64,000 bases of DNA from Anseranas semipalmata (lineage: Eukaryota; Chordata; Aves; Anseriformes; Anseranatidae), in the NCBI GenBank assembly GCA_013399115.1, contig VXAA01005665.1:589813-653812 (forward strand). Reading direction: 5' to 3'. The notes beneath the pieces are model-generated. The model saw only the letters and a program-made list of their open reading frames with translations. It did no database searches and was not told the origin of the DNA. Position 1 is the first letter of the stretch, and every line of letters begins with the position of its first letter. Positions 49,472 through 63,921 of this stretch are shown one piece after another. The position numbers were made by a program, and so were the translations under genes.

Positions 49472-52400
49472 TTCTTCAATAACATCTGTAGTTTTTGCAG
49501 TAAAAAGTATTACCTGGCTTGATTTATAAGAATTGTTCTAAAAAAAATTGCAATCTGAGTATATTTTGTTGTATTATGTATTTAATGAAGCTTGCTTGGA
49601 TTTTCATAGAACACTAGATTTGGGGAAAAAAGGTTATATCATACATATCCTTATGTAAACTTGACTACCTCTGAGTCTGTCTACTTTTGTGAGTGAAGTT
49701 TTAGGCAGGTAAAGACTGTATTGCAAATAAAACTCTATGCTCTAACTGAAACTGTCACAGTTATCTTCTAATAATTTTGCTTCTTATAAATTTAAATTCA
49801 TATTTCCTTGTTGGGATTTTCATACAGGTTTCTTCACAAAACGTAAGTGAAAACAGCATGAATAACTTACAGGCTTGGTATGCAGTCCACTACAAGTAGG
49901 TAGGGACAGCGTGAGTAGAAAGAGGACTGAAGTTAGAAGCAGGAAGAGAATAGATATCCTAATGAGCTCTTGCCATATTCCTGGGTCAGTGGAGTGCCAA
50001 ACTCTGCTGTGAGGACTGCCACAGTTTATGCAGCAGTGAAAGACACAAAAAATGTAGGAGTGAGAATGAATTACCACTGGAGCTACAGATCCAGTCTGAC
50101 ACTGTTTTCAGGAAATAAATGAGATTGTGAATTGATAGAAGCCCAAATTCCCATTAACTGAAAGAGGGCTTTTCTCCATTCAAAGTTAAAGAAAAAAAGA
50201 AAGTGATTTGTTTAAACTGCTCAGTGCCACAGTATCAAAACTTCCATTTCACAATGTTCAACCAAGGTTGTACCATTCTCTTCAGAAAGATGGTAATGAG
50301 AAAGACATAGCAAAGAATCTCTAGTTTTCCTATAAAGATTTAATATTTGTCTGTTAACCTTAAGTTCTCCCGCTATTGAACTGCTATGTTTATTACCTCT
50401 ATTATTTGTTTGCTATAAATTATATTTATTATAATTATGTTATCCCTACTGTTCCTATATACTAGTCTTAATACTCCTTGCCAGTTTGCAAGAATTTTAA
50501 TCCACTTTCCAAGATGCTGTGCTTCTTATGAAGTGATAATTTTCTGAGCAGAGCCCCAAGTAGAATTTCAACACAACTTGGTTGCAGCAACAAGAGAAGT
50601 CTTTCCAGGTACGGATGACCCGCACAACAGAGTAAGAGAAGGGAAAAAGCTTAAGCTATGCTCACTGGGAGAAGTCCCATAATGCTTGTTTTCCTATTGA
50701 GACTGAAATGAGTTTGAAATGCTACTTGAAAAATCTGCGATTCAACAGTTGAAAATAAGGATTAATTTAACTCATTGACAAAGTCCTATAGTTTGAAAAA
50801 TTCAAGATTACAAAAAACATGTTTTTGAAAGTGATTTCATTTAGCAGAAATAACATTCTGAAGGAAAAGTGCAGTTTTCAATGAGGGAGAAAAATTTCAT
50901 TCCAGGTCCACAAAAATCTTTGCTAATGTAATGTTGTTCCCCTCCCCCCGCACCAAAAATCTATTTTGCTTTCAATCGTGAAATTGATGCAATTCATTTG
51001 AAAAAATCCTGGTAGGTAAGGATATGTATATGCTACTGAGTAAGAAGGCACAATAAGAATAGATCTGCACAACAGAACTGTTTATTCCAAAAATCTGGTG
51101 TTGATATTACAAGCAAACACGGGGAAGGGATGAGTTCCTTGGACTAAGAGTAATCAGGCCTTGGGTATAACACATACATTAGCTGGTGAAGTCTGTAAAC
51201 TATATTCTGGTATGTGTTCTAGTTTTGTTCCATACAAAAGAAATCCAGTTTGCTCACTTCCAGGCACATTAAATAGCACTCAATAGTGCTATTCAAAGCA
51301 CAGTAAGTACGGATGATCTGGAGACTAAGAGCATACAATCAAAAATAAAATACCGGTGTAAACATACCTTAAAGTTTCCATGCATTCAGAAATAGTAGAG
51401 TAGCTAGGCACCTGCATAACTTTAAGCACAAGAATGGTCTGAACGGTTTTGGCAGAAAGGCTCCTGAACTCATGAACTTGGCTAAAATTTATATACCTTG
51501 TTACCCATATGTTTTGTTAAAACACAGGCCAGCATCTTTCTATTAAAATATTGTTTACGTTGCAAATCCATGCAGATTTGTAACCTTAATATGTTCTGAA
51601 AACCAAAAAACATCCCACACTTTTTAAATTTTTATAGTAGTTTCATTGATACAGCTATGCTTCCCATACAGTACAGAAGTACTTTCAGTGACATGTCTTC
51701 ATGAAAAGGAACATGACAGCTTCCTCCTCACCTTCGCTTATAAGTAGGAATACTCAGTTAATACCATTAGATTGGTAATCAAATGTTAGAAGGAATAAGA
51801 AGTTGGAAAACAATCATAATGATGTTCCGAGGGTGACCTACATTTTCCGTTTCTACAAAAACTGTAGAAGGATTATCTTACTCTTGTATGACATGCCAGA
51901 AACTGTTAAAGGCATAATATTAATACATTAGGATTTCAAGCAACTTGTGAATGAGGTGAGTTTTTTCGCTTCTCATTTTCGTCATCATCTTTAACCTAGT
52001 ATGGACCTCAGGGAGTGTAACCAGGAATTCATCCTATAGAATCAGCTTAAAAATGGTAACGTCATTGTGGTGAGTGTCTTTAAGCACAGAATACGCATCT
52101 CCAACTTCGCTATATCATACCACTGATCCATAAAGCCACCACAGGACTACAAATACATTACAAGATGAAAAGGAAGACTAAGAGCTATTTCTGTGGTCAT
52201 ATTTGGAAGCACAACTCAGTCTATGATGACAAACAAAACATTTATATTGGCACAACTCAGTGTCAGATACTTGATTTCTATACTATATGATCTAATAAAA
52301 ATCAAATCTTCAGCCTTACTTAGCACTGTAAGGCAACAGTGAATGACTGATGCTAATAACCAGAATTTCCACTGAACTGACTTTACACATTAGTTTATGT

Positions 52401-55400
52401 AGTACAGATAGATGTGTTAGCTAAATGTAAATTAATTGTTGCACAGTATTAGACAAACATCTAAAGCTCACTGGAACTGGCAGTGTGCAGAGTTGGACCC
52501 TTATCAGAATACTGTCAAAATGATGATCTCACATATTTTTATCAAATTAGACCGTCTCCTAGCCTCTCAAAGGAGTGGTGGAGTCCAAGATCCACAGGTT
52601 AGAGAGATTCCTTAGAACCAGCACAAACTGCAAAACCACATGCAGCAAACATTTCCGTAAAATGTCTGGGTAAAACCAGGCCAAAAGAATGCCAAAACAT
52701 ACCAGAGAGCATAGCTCTCATAAGGTCAAGCTGGAAATTCTGGAAATTCCTTTGCCATTCTAATTTTGTATTGTTCCCAGCGTAAAAGAGTAATGAATGG
52801 TGTCCTGTTATTAAACCATGTGTATGTGATACACAAGGTATGTGATAACCTCCAAACTTCCTCCAAAGTTCCTTAAAAGGCTTTACACCAAAAGTAAGAC
52901 TTTGGCAAAAATACTGCAGTGAGGGCCAGCAAGATCATGCTTAAGCTTGGAAAAAAAACTTGACACAGCAGCTATGGGCAAACATTTGCTTAGCAATTGT
53001 TCCAGATTGTTCTAGTGCCTTCACCTGCAGTGACTTCATGGTCATCTTGAAACAACTGAGATTTAGGTCTTCATCTACTACTGTATTATATTGGATGGCT
53101 ACATAGCACCCAGCTATAAAGGAAATTAAAGACAAGGGCTATACTCATTGACCTCCTGGTGGGTATGGGGGGAAAGGCTCATTGTTCACATTGCCAAGTA
53201 CTGTAACTACCATACATTGAACAGCCTGAAATGTTCGGCAATAGTCAGCAGCACAATTACCTTCTCTTCCAAACTAGCTGCACCAGAATTTTCAGTAACA
53301 AAATCCCTCAAAATTCTGTGCTTGTGTGAATACTTTCCACTGGTAATACCCCATCCACTACCTCCTGCAAAAGCATGCCCACAAGTTGCAACACAATCAC
53401 AGATTAGGCTCACTCATAAGGGAAGATCGCTCTTGAAGTTAAAAATCCACATTAGAAATCTATCTCAAGGTGCAGGGACTCAAACCAAATATCTAAAACT
53501 ACAGCACTTGAACAATCAAGCAGCTGTAAAATTTCTTCAGCAGTACTGGAGTACACTCAACTACACCTGAACAAGACATAAGTAAAGTACATAGTCTTTT
53601 ATATAAATGAAAACACAGGAATATCACACTCTGATTACTGCAAGCTTCAAATTGTCTCATGCACACAGACTTAACTTCAGAGAATGATTGCATATAGGAG
53701 GCACAAAAGGAATGAATCGCATCTTCCTGGATTCTGTTGAATCGTTTTGTAAAGTTGGTGCCCATTTACAATCCCCCATTACCTTTGGAAATGCCATATG
53801 TAAAAGAATTAGGAAGAACAAAGAAACCCCATTTCATAGGTTTAGTTTTCTTTAAATACCTAAAATAAACAATAAATTAGGAATATATATATATTTAAGA
53901 AATATAGGCAGTTTGTATTTGAGAAAGCTACAATTTTAATTAGTTTATGTATGCTGAAACATTTCTATATATCAAGACATATTTTGAAGTATGAATATTG
54001 GAAAAGTAACCGTTCTTACCTTCCATATTCCTCAGGTAGCAGGTGCATGAACAGAATGAATGAAGTGAACATAACTAATGTCTTTTTTTTCCTCTTCAAC
54101 TTACCTTTTATATAATAAATAGGTATTATATACTGTTAAAATGAAATATTGTAATTATTTAATTAACCTGTTTTGCCCTCTGTAAAATGCAAAAGCTATA
54201 AATACTGAAGCAAATCAAATTGGGTTCTGCTGTAGGCAAGAAACCATCCTCCAGTGGATAGCCTGCTGTTCGGATATCGTTTGTTAATTTCAGTATTTAT
54301 ACATTAACAGGAAAAAACTAAGGGCACACACATAGTATACTTGCATTTAGCGATTTTCCATAGTTTGGTACTATAAAAATCATTGTGATATTAAAAAATG
54401 AGACATAATCCAATTAATTCAGGAAGAGAAGAAGAATCTCTGTTGTAAGTGAAACATTTTGGGCAACTGAAACCCAGAAAAATATTTTTTTAAATGACAT
54501 TTTGTATGCATCCCTTACTTAACGCTATTTCCATATACAGCCTCTAGCAGGGGTTGATTTTCACTAACTCATTTCACTTTAACTCATATCCTCTATAACT
54601 TAAAAAGTTACTGAAAATAATCTACAGTGCAGTCCTGATACTAATAGAAAACTCAGGAAAATGATTTGATCCACAAAAAGCAAACATCTTGCTTTTTATA
54701 TCACTATTTTTAAGAGCTGTTAGTACCATCATCTAACATCTAAAGTATTAATTGCAGCCAAATGCACTTGCAACAGAACATGTTTTTGATTATCAGAGAA
54801 TTTAGATTTGCTTTAACAAGTACAAGCACCTTGAAAATCTGTTTATAGTTTCTGGTTCTCCTCCATCAGAAACGTTTTCCATCATAACCTTTGTATCTCA
54901 CCACACCAGAAACCTGAATTATGGATGCTATCCCATTCAAACTCCTGCATTATAATTTTGCTATGGGAAAACAAATAACACAGCTCCTCTAATGGCCATA
55001 GATATTGCAACATATACATTTTTTCTTCTTCATTCTATTTTCTACCTAGCAGTGAACTGTCTGACTTGTCAGACTGTTTCTGTCCTATATCACAAAGGAA
55101 AGTGATATAATGAAACACTTTATTGCATTCTTATGCAAAAGTATTTAAAAATGTTATGTTCATTTCTTCTCTTGTCCATTATTAATATATTAACAAGGTT
55201 TGTTGTACCGCAGGTCTAGAACTAGAATTTCACCTCTGGTAAACTTCATCAAAATAAATTTAGCAAACATACAAATGTTTATATTCCACAGATTTCTGAT
55301 TCACTTATATTTCACTTTGGTCACAAATAATGTTCTGGTCAAACACAATTAGAAATTTTACTTACAAAATATTGTAACAATTGCAGTATCAAATACTTCA

Positions 55401-57008
55401 CTTATTCTGAAACCAGAAGTACAGATCAGAGATTGACCAATTGCTGTATTTTGGATGATAATTCCTTCAGTTTTGTTTCTTTCCAAATACACTTCCACTA
55501 TTTTTCTTCCAAAGATGGGTAAGGTCAGTTAAATATTTTGGGCCAGTAACAATGCAGCAATGTAAGTCATTATTTATCTTAGTAATTGTAACATCTATGT
55601 GTGTTTGATTTGTTGGCTTAGCAAAAGAGATTCACACTCTTTGGGGAAAAAAATATGCTGAAGCTTTCACTGATTCTTTTCATTTGTGATATATCACTTC
55701 TGAGATATAACAGATATAAAAACACTAAATATTTCAAAAGAGTAACTAAATCAAAGCTAATAAGCTAGCACTGAAAGAAAGAGAAGCAAATAACTGAATT
55801 CTAATAAAAGACCAAATACATATACAAAGCTATATTAACGTCACTAAAATTGAGAAAAATCAAAGACTTAAGAAATGCTAGAGTTCAGAATTGCCTATGC
55901 AACCTTAATTTGTCCTCATTCTGCAGATACATTATAATGAAGCATTTAATTAAGATTAATGTCAAAGGTAACCACTAATTCCAAGTGGCCAATTTTCATT
56001 ACACAGCTCTGCATGTTCATAGTCCAGTTCACATTGTCTTTAGGATGCCTGCAGTACTTCACATTTCTGCAGATATGACTTCTTAGTACGAAGTTGGAAA
56101 CTGAGAAAATGAGCATTAATATCAATTTACTACCACTGTGAAAACATTTGGCTTAAGTGACTTACTTAACATCACAGAGGAACTTTGTGGCATACAGAAA
56201 TATAATCCAGTTCTCAAAGGCATCATTTAATTACTCCAAGACTGTCTTTTCCTCTTCTTTCAGTCCTCTGCCATATTGATTACACATTTTCCATTTTTTT
56301 CAGCTAATGAATTACAGGTTCTATCTATCAATGTCTTCCTTCTCCCCAGAACCATGAATCATCCCTAGAGCAACTCCTTAGGCTGAATGAGAGCAGGACT
56401 CTGTTAGGGGTGGGGGTGAACAGAAAAGGACAGAAGGAAGTGCAATCACATAGTTATCATTTACCATAGAAAAATAGAAAAGCTACATTAAGGTTGTATA
56501 ACCAAATTAATTTCTTTCATTACGAACATTTCATAACTGTAAGATCCTCATAAAGAAGTGCATGAGTTTTCTTACACTTTATGAAAGTGAATGAGGGAAA
56601 AGGTATGTTATCACATCGATATCCGTTTAGATCACCAGAAGGCTTAGTCTTTAAATCCATTTTATACCATTATATCTGAGCTCACAGATTAGCAAGTAGT
56701 ATAGTAAGTTACTATTTCCTAGAGGAGAGAGTAACTTCATGTATACTCCATCGTGAATCTTAGATATTTACCAAAAGCAGATGCATTGTGAGAGTGAGAT
56801 ACATTGACTTCCAGACCACATAAAGCAATATAGGTACAGGCATTTCTTCTTTTTGTCTTAAAGCCTGAGGTATTGCTACTCTTCTAACCCTGCTTCTCAT
56901 CCACTAGTAGCTATTTTTGTTGTTCCCCATTCCATTCCTGTAGCTTCTCAGCTCATGCTGCCTCAGACATACTACTTAAGCCCTCATTTTCTTTTTCCAT
57001 GCTTTATG

Positions 57009-57023
57009 TTTTTTTTTTTTTTT
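57009..57023. repeat. Poly-T, 15 bases
   Basis: A homopolymer in a pyrimidine-rich region. Confidence 0.85.
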
Positions 57024-57820
57024 CCTGGTCTCATTTTTTATTGCTGGTCTTTCTTTTCTAGTTCTTCATCATCATAAAGTTTCCCTTTTTACCTCTTTTC
57101 TAGTTTTGTCTTGTGTTTCCCCATCCTGTGGCTCCTTGGTCCAGTTACTCCACTCAACCACACTCAGTTCTTTCTGAAGCTCTATCCTATTTACAGACTT
57201 GTTATGGCTCTTATTTCACAGATCTTCTGCTAGCCCCAAACTCCTTACCTGGATGATCACAGGGTCCTCCCCTCCTGTGGTCCCAACAGCAGGTTTCACT
57301 TGCTTTGCTTTTCCTTAGTGGCTCTTTATATTCCCCCAGATTTCAGGTTCATTGTTATCACAGCCTTTTTCTTCTGTTCAACTTCCAGGCCCATTTTTGC
57401 CTTGACTTTCCATCATATTGGTGCTTTGTATAGAAAAAAGCATTTGTCTAAACCTATTTTTCTGTTCTCCCTTATTTATTTTTTCTCCCTTTATTTTGGG
57501 CCAGGTGACATCATTTTGATTCTGCCTAGTGCTAACAGATAAAGAATCAATGCAAGATGAAAAGTCAATTTCAAGTCTCTGAAATGAAGGACCCAAATGT
57601 ATTTCCCACTTTTTCAGTACAGTGTTCTTTCAGGCCACAGCTATCAGAAAGCAAAAAAAGCATGGCTGCTCCCTTAGAAAAAGTGAGCCAGGAAAATAGT
57701 GATCCCAGGCTTCTGAAGACATCTCCAGCCACAGCCCAGTCCCACAGGTACCTAAGCAATAGAGACAGGATAGACACAGAGAACATGACAAGGTCCAACC
57801 ATGAACCCAGATCATAAGGC

Positions 57821-58140
57821 ACTAGATAGCACAGCAATAAAGCAGGTCAGAGATGATGCTGTGAAGTTAATCTTCAGGTCTAGGTTAGGATCTGATCCAG
57901 TAAACAGCAGACATGTCCATAAAAGTAAGGCAAGTCTAAGATCAAACCAGAAAGTCAATCCACAGCTTGAAATCTGGATTCAAGACTTCTGCAGACAAAA
58001 ACATAGCCAAACCAGAAACCTACACTCCCCCCACACTCCTCAGGAAGGAAACAAAGGCCCTTGCTTGCGCTTATATAGAGCTTCTGGGGCCATGGGTGGT
58101 GGTGGAGACCCCAGGTGAGGCTGATCAGAAACATTAAGGC
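57821..58140 (+). repeat. Repeat-like block with degenerate AGGTC/AAGTC periodicity
   Basis: This block has a loose recurrence of AGGTCnAGR, AAGTCTAAGATCAAACC and AGAAAGTCAATCC words, each spaced some 20-30 bp, then a GC-richer end (CTTATATAGAGCTTCTGGGG, ACCCCAGGTGAGGCTGATCA). The texture is that of an old dispersed repeat with internal short-period repeats, not of unique DNA. A 105-codon frame crosses it (57801-58118), rich in Arg, Ser, Gln and Asn and without a domain. I cannot name the family. Confidence 0.35.
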
Positions 58141-61100
58141 TTATTAATGCCCTCAGCATCCTGACTGAATGGCAGGGGAAAACTTGGAGTACACAATTTC
58201 ACATATTCCCTGATTTCTTGTGGAAGAGAAGTTTGGTGTGCATGCCATGACACAATCAAATAGGTCTTCAGTAAGGACAATCATGGCATCAGAGCTGCCC
58301 TATGGTTTAGACACAAACTAAGCAGACACAGTGGACTCTCTGCTCCTAACTGTAGTATCTAACTTTATCTAACATTATCCCACCTGAATGAAATTGCAAT
58401 CTCATTCTCATTGCTACAAAGAGCACTAGTAATCCTGTCTGGTTGGACTGCTGTATCTCATTGCTAGATCATCTCATTCTTAGGAACATGTTCAGTGGAG
58501 ACAGAATGCTTAGAAATTTTAAAGTCTATGATCTTTTAAGTTAGTCATGAGTGTTATGACTTGGGCTGGTTTTCATAGAGACAACAAAAGGAATACTCTT
58601 GATAGAAAGGCCCTATCAAGACTTAAACCCCTATTTTTTTTAGAGCATGGATGTGCTAGAACAAATTTCTTAGGAGTGTTTAGTATGAGCAAACCAATGT
58701 ATTTGTTCAATTCTTTGAATCTTATTCTGGATCAGCTAAAATATTTTGACTTGTATTTGAAAATATATTCAGCTAAGGACACACTAACATGAAAACCTTA
58801 ATCTGCAAAACCAAATGTTGAGTCTAAATATTTAGAGCCTCCTTTTAAATTACCAGAACATGGAACAAAATCGTTGTAAAACTGCTCTTGTCAGTAATCG
58901 AAGTTGCTCTTAAGAAAGTAAAATGACTGACATTATGTTCTACAGAATGAACATCCTCCTTCTTATTCAGTTTTTGAAAATTTTTGTGTCACCGCAGCTG
59001 GATGCAAGAGAGTTTGCTCCCAACACTTTACACGATTTCTGCATAAGTAATATAATACAAAGCAGTTACGAATTGGATAAATATATATTTCAAAAATGCT
59101 AGCTAGGAGGTACCCTAAACTATATGTAAATATGTTTGTCCAAGTATATCTAAAATAGTCTCTAGTTAATTCCATGCAGGAATATACTTTTTTTTTTGCA
59201 AACTACTGTAGAGATGTCATGTGCGTTATATGTATTTAAATCATAAGCAAGTAAAGGTATAAGAGGCATCCAAGTTATATGGATCTATAATTTTGTGTCT
59301 TGTTGTAAATAACTTTAAAATTTCTTAGAGTAGTTGCTCATTAGCCTAGGGTCAGAAGACACAGCAAAGCACATGTTTGCTAATTATCGAACACTTAGGA
59401 GGAGGAGGAGCTAACTAGAATGCATGGAGAACCATGTTACCAGAACATTTTTTTTTTTTTCTGTATTTTTATTCCACAAATTATATGGATGAGAGGCCAA
59501 TTTATTAGTAAGATATTCTGCTTCCACTCACCACTGGTAATTCTCTTCTGCAATTATTTTCACCAACTCAGAGTGTACATTAGGTACTTTTCAATAAGAA
59601 TGATACCAGTTTGCAATGACCTTGGTTCACTGTGCGTTGGCATTGCATTGACAGTGTTGTTTTATCGACTTTTTTCTCCTCCAAAAGCCAGTGAAATATC
59701 TCACATTTATAATTGCTTTATAAATGGGACTTCATCCCACACATATTTTATATGTAGTAATTGCAGCATGCAATTCCTTTTACTTGGTTCATCTTACTAA
59801 CTAACAGAACAAAATTTCACTGAATTCATAATATTGCTCTGGGACTGGTACATACTGTATATTTACACACCAATATGTTTTATGGAAATGAACACATTTC
59901 TTCTCAGGAGCATATTTTCAAACTTCAATTGCTCTTTACTGAAGCCAATTTTTTTCAAACAAAAAATGCAATGCGTTTCATGTCTATATATTTTTATTCA
60001 CACCAATATATTTTCACAGTTGGATAGATTTAACTAAATTAGTAGTTACAGTATTTGTTCAAACCAATGCAGTTTTACTGGCATCTGGTAAGTAAATGTT
60101 ATCCAATTTTTTTTTCTTTTTTTAAGGAATGAGCTTCAACCAAACCCACATCATTTAAAACAACAGCAACTCACACCGTACAAAATTTCTTACTCAAAAC
60201 AAACAAAACCCCAACTCTTCTGTTTCAGCTGCTGATGTATGCTAAAGGGGTAACATAAAACACAAATACACAGACATCAGTCAAGATCCTCTGATTTCCA
60301 CGTAAGCCCAGAATGGTGCACTGGCCAGGAAATTGCACTTTCTGTGATGACCCATGTTGCCTGCTGGGGAAGGACCATTCTGCTACTTTCAGGTAGGAGG
60401 GGGCAAATACAAGAATAAAGGACTTGCCACTGCAAGAGTAGGCTGTTATCCAGCCAGATATTTCTTCAAGGCTAGGTGGCGGCTGCATGGGGGTTTGTCA
60501 CAACGTTTTTGTACTGAGCCATGTAAGTACGTCTCACTTTCCAAATAACCATTTTAAATGAGATTGTGAGTGTTTAGCAGTATTGCGAATTGGGACAGAA
60601 TCTCTCTATCTTCTGTCACTACTAGCTTGTCTTTTCCACACCTTATTTCCTGTGGGGCTTTGTAGTTGTTGCTGGGATTCTGCAATCATATTTGGCTTCT
60701 TCATCACTACCCTCTAGAGTATTCAAAATTTACTTAAAAATACATACTATAGAAGATGACACAGAGCAAGCATTTATATAGATATGTTTCACAGCTTGTA
60801 ATAATGGAAAATTCTCTCCCCTTAAATTCTCTCTCCATCTTCCATTCTTTACTGAATTCAACAGAACCACAAGGTTTTGTCAAATAAATAAGCCTTCCTC
60901 AGCTACTGTTTCCTCCATAATCTGATGGCCAGGTGATGCTACCAAGGAGCACTGACATAATTAAAATCATGATTTTCCCTTCAGATTTTGGTTACTTTGC
61001 TTCTTTCAAGGCAAACCCCAGAGGCAGACCGACCCACTACAACACAGATGGCTCCTTCTAGAGGAGGTGGAGTGCAGCTTTTCGGAGAGAAGCCTGAAGT

Positions 61101-63699
61101 CTTGTTCATCAGGAGAAAAAAAGTGTGCAAGCAAAAGAGCATGCAGAGGAGCAAGACGTGAAGCAGTTACTGATCTGACCTGTCTATCAGGGCTCCATGC
61201 AGTTTCATCAACTATTCACCAACCCCTGTGAAAAATATTCCATCTAAAAAGGGACGAACAAGAAATAATTGACAGGAAGCAAGTAAGAATGATGGGTGCT
61301 TTGCTAGAGGAGGGGTTTGTCTGCTAGCTTTTGAGTGAACACAACTAAGAAAAAAATTGTGGGGTAGGAGAATATAAGATCTATACTGAAAGTGTAGAGG
61401 AAGCTGGACAACTTGCTATTTGGCAATTCCATGAGAAGAAGAACTTGCAGACTCTTTCTGAACCGTGCTTGGAGATTAAATTCTTTGGCATTGTTTAGCG
61501 TTGGACATATTTGTATGCATCACCCTGATGGATAGCAGGATAAAGATTTTTTTTCTCTGGTTCTGATAAAACGTTTACCTTCTGCATCTGGTTTTCAGTG
61601 CTGACCTCCTGTTGTTATTTTAGGGTATTACTTTTTATTCTGTTCTGCAGTATATTTCCTTAATAGTCCCTGTTGCCCTTTTGGTCAGTAAGGAGGCTTC
61701 TGGCCATTCTGTGCATGAGCTCGAGCTTCACAGACAAATTACAAAGTTCTGTCCCATAGATGCTAGGTTTACACAGGAGCTGCTAGAGAACGTCATAAGA
61801 TATGACACTACATTTACGAAGAAAAGGATGACATCATATTTTGCAGTTCTAACAATTTTAATCATAAATGTTTCAGATATACAAACAAACCAGGGGCTTC
61901 TGGCTGGGATTTTTTCTCTTTTTGGAAAATGGAAAGAAACCTCATTTTATCTTACCCAATATACAGACTTGATGCTTTTCTCCACTGCAGTGGTTTATTG
62001 GTGGGACTCAAACCCTGGGTTTACTTTTCTAATGTTTAGTAAAGATTTCTGCTGCGTGATGAAGAGGAGTAATGCTACCCCCACTGTGAGCCAGCTTCCT
62101 TGTTGCTAGCTCATTTCAGAACCATTTGAGCCAGAACAGAGAGGTGAGAATCAGCATTTCTGGTCATGCTTCTGTCAGTGTTACTGGCTTCTGGGAGGAA
62201 AATGTCAGCTGGTGTTTCTAAACACACAGATCAGCTTTTCCAAATGTGCTCATGTGGCAAAGACTTGGAACCCTCGTGATGCACAGACAGGTGCTTAATC
62301 CCTACATCTGCTGGGGGACCTCTTTTCGCAGTTTTGAATCTCCAGGCTGGGAGGACACTTGTATCTTTCCTGTACTGCTTCCTGGAACAAGACTGCAATC
62401 AAATATATGTTTTGTCAAAAGCACAGAGCTGTCAATTATCATGATTAATGCAAAGGCACTTCAGGTTGTATTACAGTCCTGCTTTAGTGAAGGGTTTAAA
62501 TTACTTATTTTGTCAGTTTTTTTATTTATTTATTTTCCTCCCCCAAAACAACATACAAGTTTTGAGCCTTTGTTGACATTTTTAATGCTGCCTTAAAAAT
62601 GAGTTGTTCCTTTTTGCAAGACATCTAAAATATTTTGAGAATCATTCCCCATTCATTACTGCTTTACATGCACCGAATCCTAACAACAGTGGCAAAATCG
62701 TAACTTTTGCCTATTGTGCATTTTTTTCAGTAGTAACAAAAAACAAGTAAAGCAAGCACCTACAAATCCACCAGAGACAGTTACTTGAAATACTTCTCTG
62801 CCCTAGGGGACATTTCAGTGCAACATCTTTGATAATAGTGTTCAAGTAACCCACTAAGGGCATGGAGATGTACATGATGTGGGTTTGAGACAAAATCATA
62901 TGAACTACAGAACTTTTGTCTTTAAAATGTAATTCTGTAATTTGATTATATATTGTGCTTGGACATCTTTTGGAGGTAGAGGAACTCAGTGTAAATCCTG
63001 ATGCAGCCTCAACTGTTGCCAGGCATAATCATTACTTGCTAAAGAACCGAGTGGAAGGTATGACTCCAGAATACATAGCTTCCCAGACCTCAGACTAGTG
63101 CAAGATCTGTAAGGTAAAGTTGACTACTGTTAGCACTTAATGATCTGAGACCACGCATCCTTCAGGAAAATGAGTTTTTAAAGAGCTTCCTCTCCCATAG
63201 GTATTTAAGACTTTCATCGCTTGTTTATCTCAGTAGAGCTCTTTGGTGACAAAGAATGAGAGATGAAGGCTGAAATTCAGAAGTACAATGCAAAACATAC
63301 TGCATTGTGATGAAGAGCAAATCTCAATAGAAAAAGGATAGAACCAGAAGTGGAGAAACACCTGATTATTGCAAGCATTTGGGTGCAGGGGAATCCTGCT
63401 TTGTCTGAGAAGGGGCAACACGATTACCTGGATAAACATTTACAGACAAGTCCAGCAACTTCAATAGCATAGGGTATTCTGATTTCACTAAGAGGTTTTG
63501 GCAAAAGGTGAATGATACTGTGCTAAACGCCAAATAAGCAAATACGAAGGAAGTAGTCTGCCATCTTGGGTTTCCTACATTCAGTATCTTATCTGTCAGA
63601 CTGTGAGCAGTTTAGGACTCGTGGCTGAACACTGCAAACCCTTCCAAAGAAAGCCCTCAAATAAAACCCTTTTTCCAAGCCAGTCACAGTCGAGGTAAC
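58141..63699. other. Noncoding DNA approaching a CpG-rich edge
   Basis: No gene is supported. A poly-T lies at 59448-59460. The 142-codon frame at 61681-62109 opens on TTG, not ATG, and has no recognised motif. The region becomes less AT-rich after about 61 kb. Confidence 0.5.
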
Positions 63700-63749
63700 A
63701 CAGCCGAGAGTCCAGAAAGTTTCTTATTGCCGTTGTCTGGGCACCTTAC

Positions 63750-63921
63750 GAGAGGTCTTGTCACTACTGTGCTGACGGTACATAGATACACTTTCTTTAC
63801 GGGGGCTCGTATTTAATTCTGAAGACACGGGAGGCCCGGCCCGCGTTCTGCTTTCCGGCAGACAGGAGGAAGAGCAGAGGGAGGTGCTTTGGGCCTCCCC
63901 TGGAAGGACACGAAGCAACAT
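63750..63921 (-). CDS. Possible N-terminal exon on the minus strand with splice donor
   Basis: A minus-strand ATG at 63921-63919 (G at -3, T at +4) opens a frame that, read as genomic sequence, runs 65 codons to a stop at 63724. Before the stop lies a strong donor: CTC followed by GTAAGG, with the GT at 63749-63748. Splicing there would give 57 full codons plus one base. The peptide begins MLLRVLPGEAQSTSLCSSSC and continues Ser/Arg-rich; no domain is recognised. If real, transcription would run leftwards from the CpG island and much of this window would be intron. It competes with the plus-strand candidate. Confidence 0.22.

Larger units (their letters stand above)
49098..57820. other. AT-rich noncoding DNA with assembly gap
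   Basis: No gene is supported over nearly 9 kb. It contains the N gap at 49415-49471, a poly-T at 57009-57023 and an AT run near 53886. The 140-codon plus frame at 53148-53570 is the longest here; its peptide has no motif and stops surround it. A pyrimidine-rich stretch spans about 56.9-57.5 kb. A less AT-rich patch at 54170-54310 may be conserved noncoding sequence, but nothing specific shows it. Confidence 0.5.

Noticed and set aside
53148..53570. 140-codon plus-strand frame
   Set aside because: It is one of the longest non-CR1 frames, but has no motif, signal peptide or family resemblance. Length alone is not convincing in 64 kb.
61681..62109. 142-codon plus-strand frame
   Set aside because: It opens on TTG rather than ATG and shows no domain; the peptide composition is ordinary.
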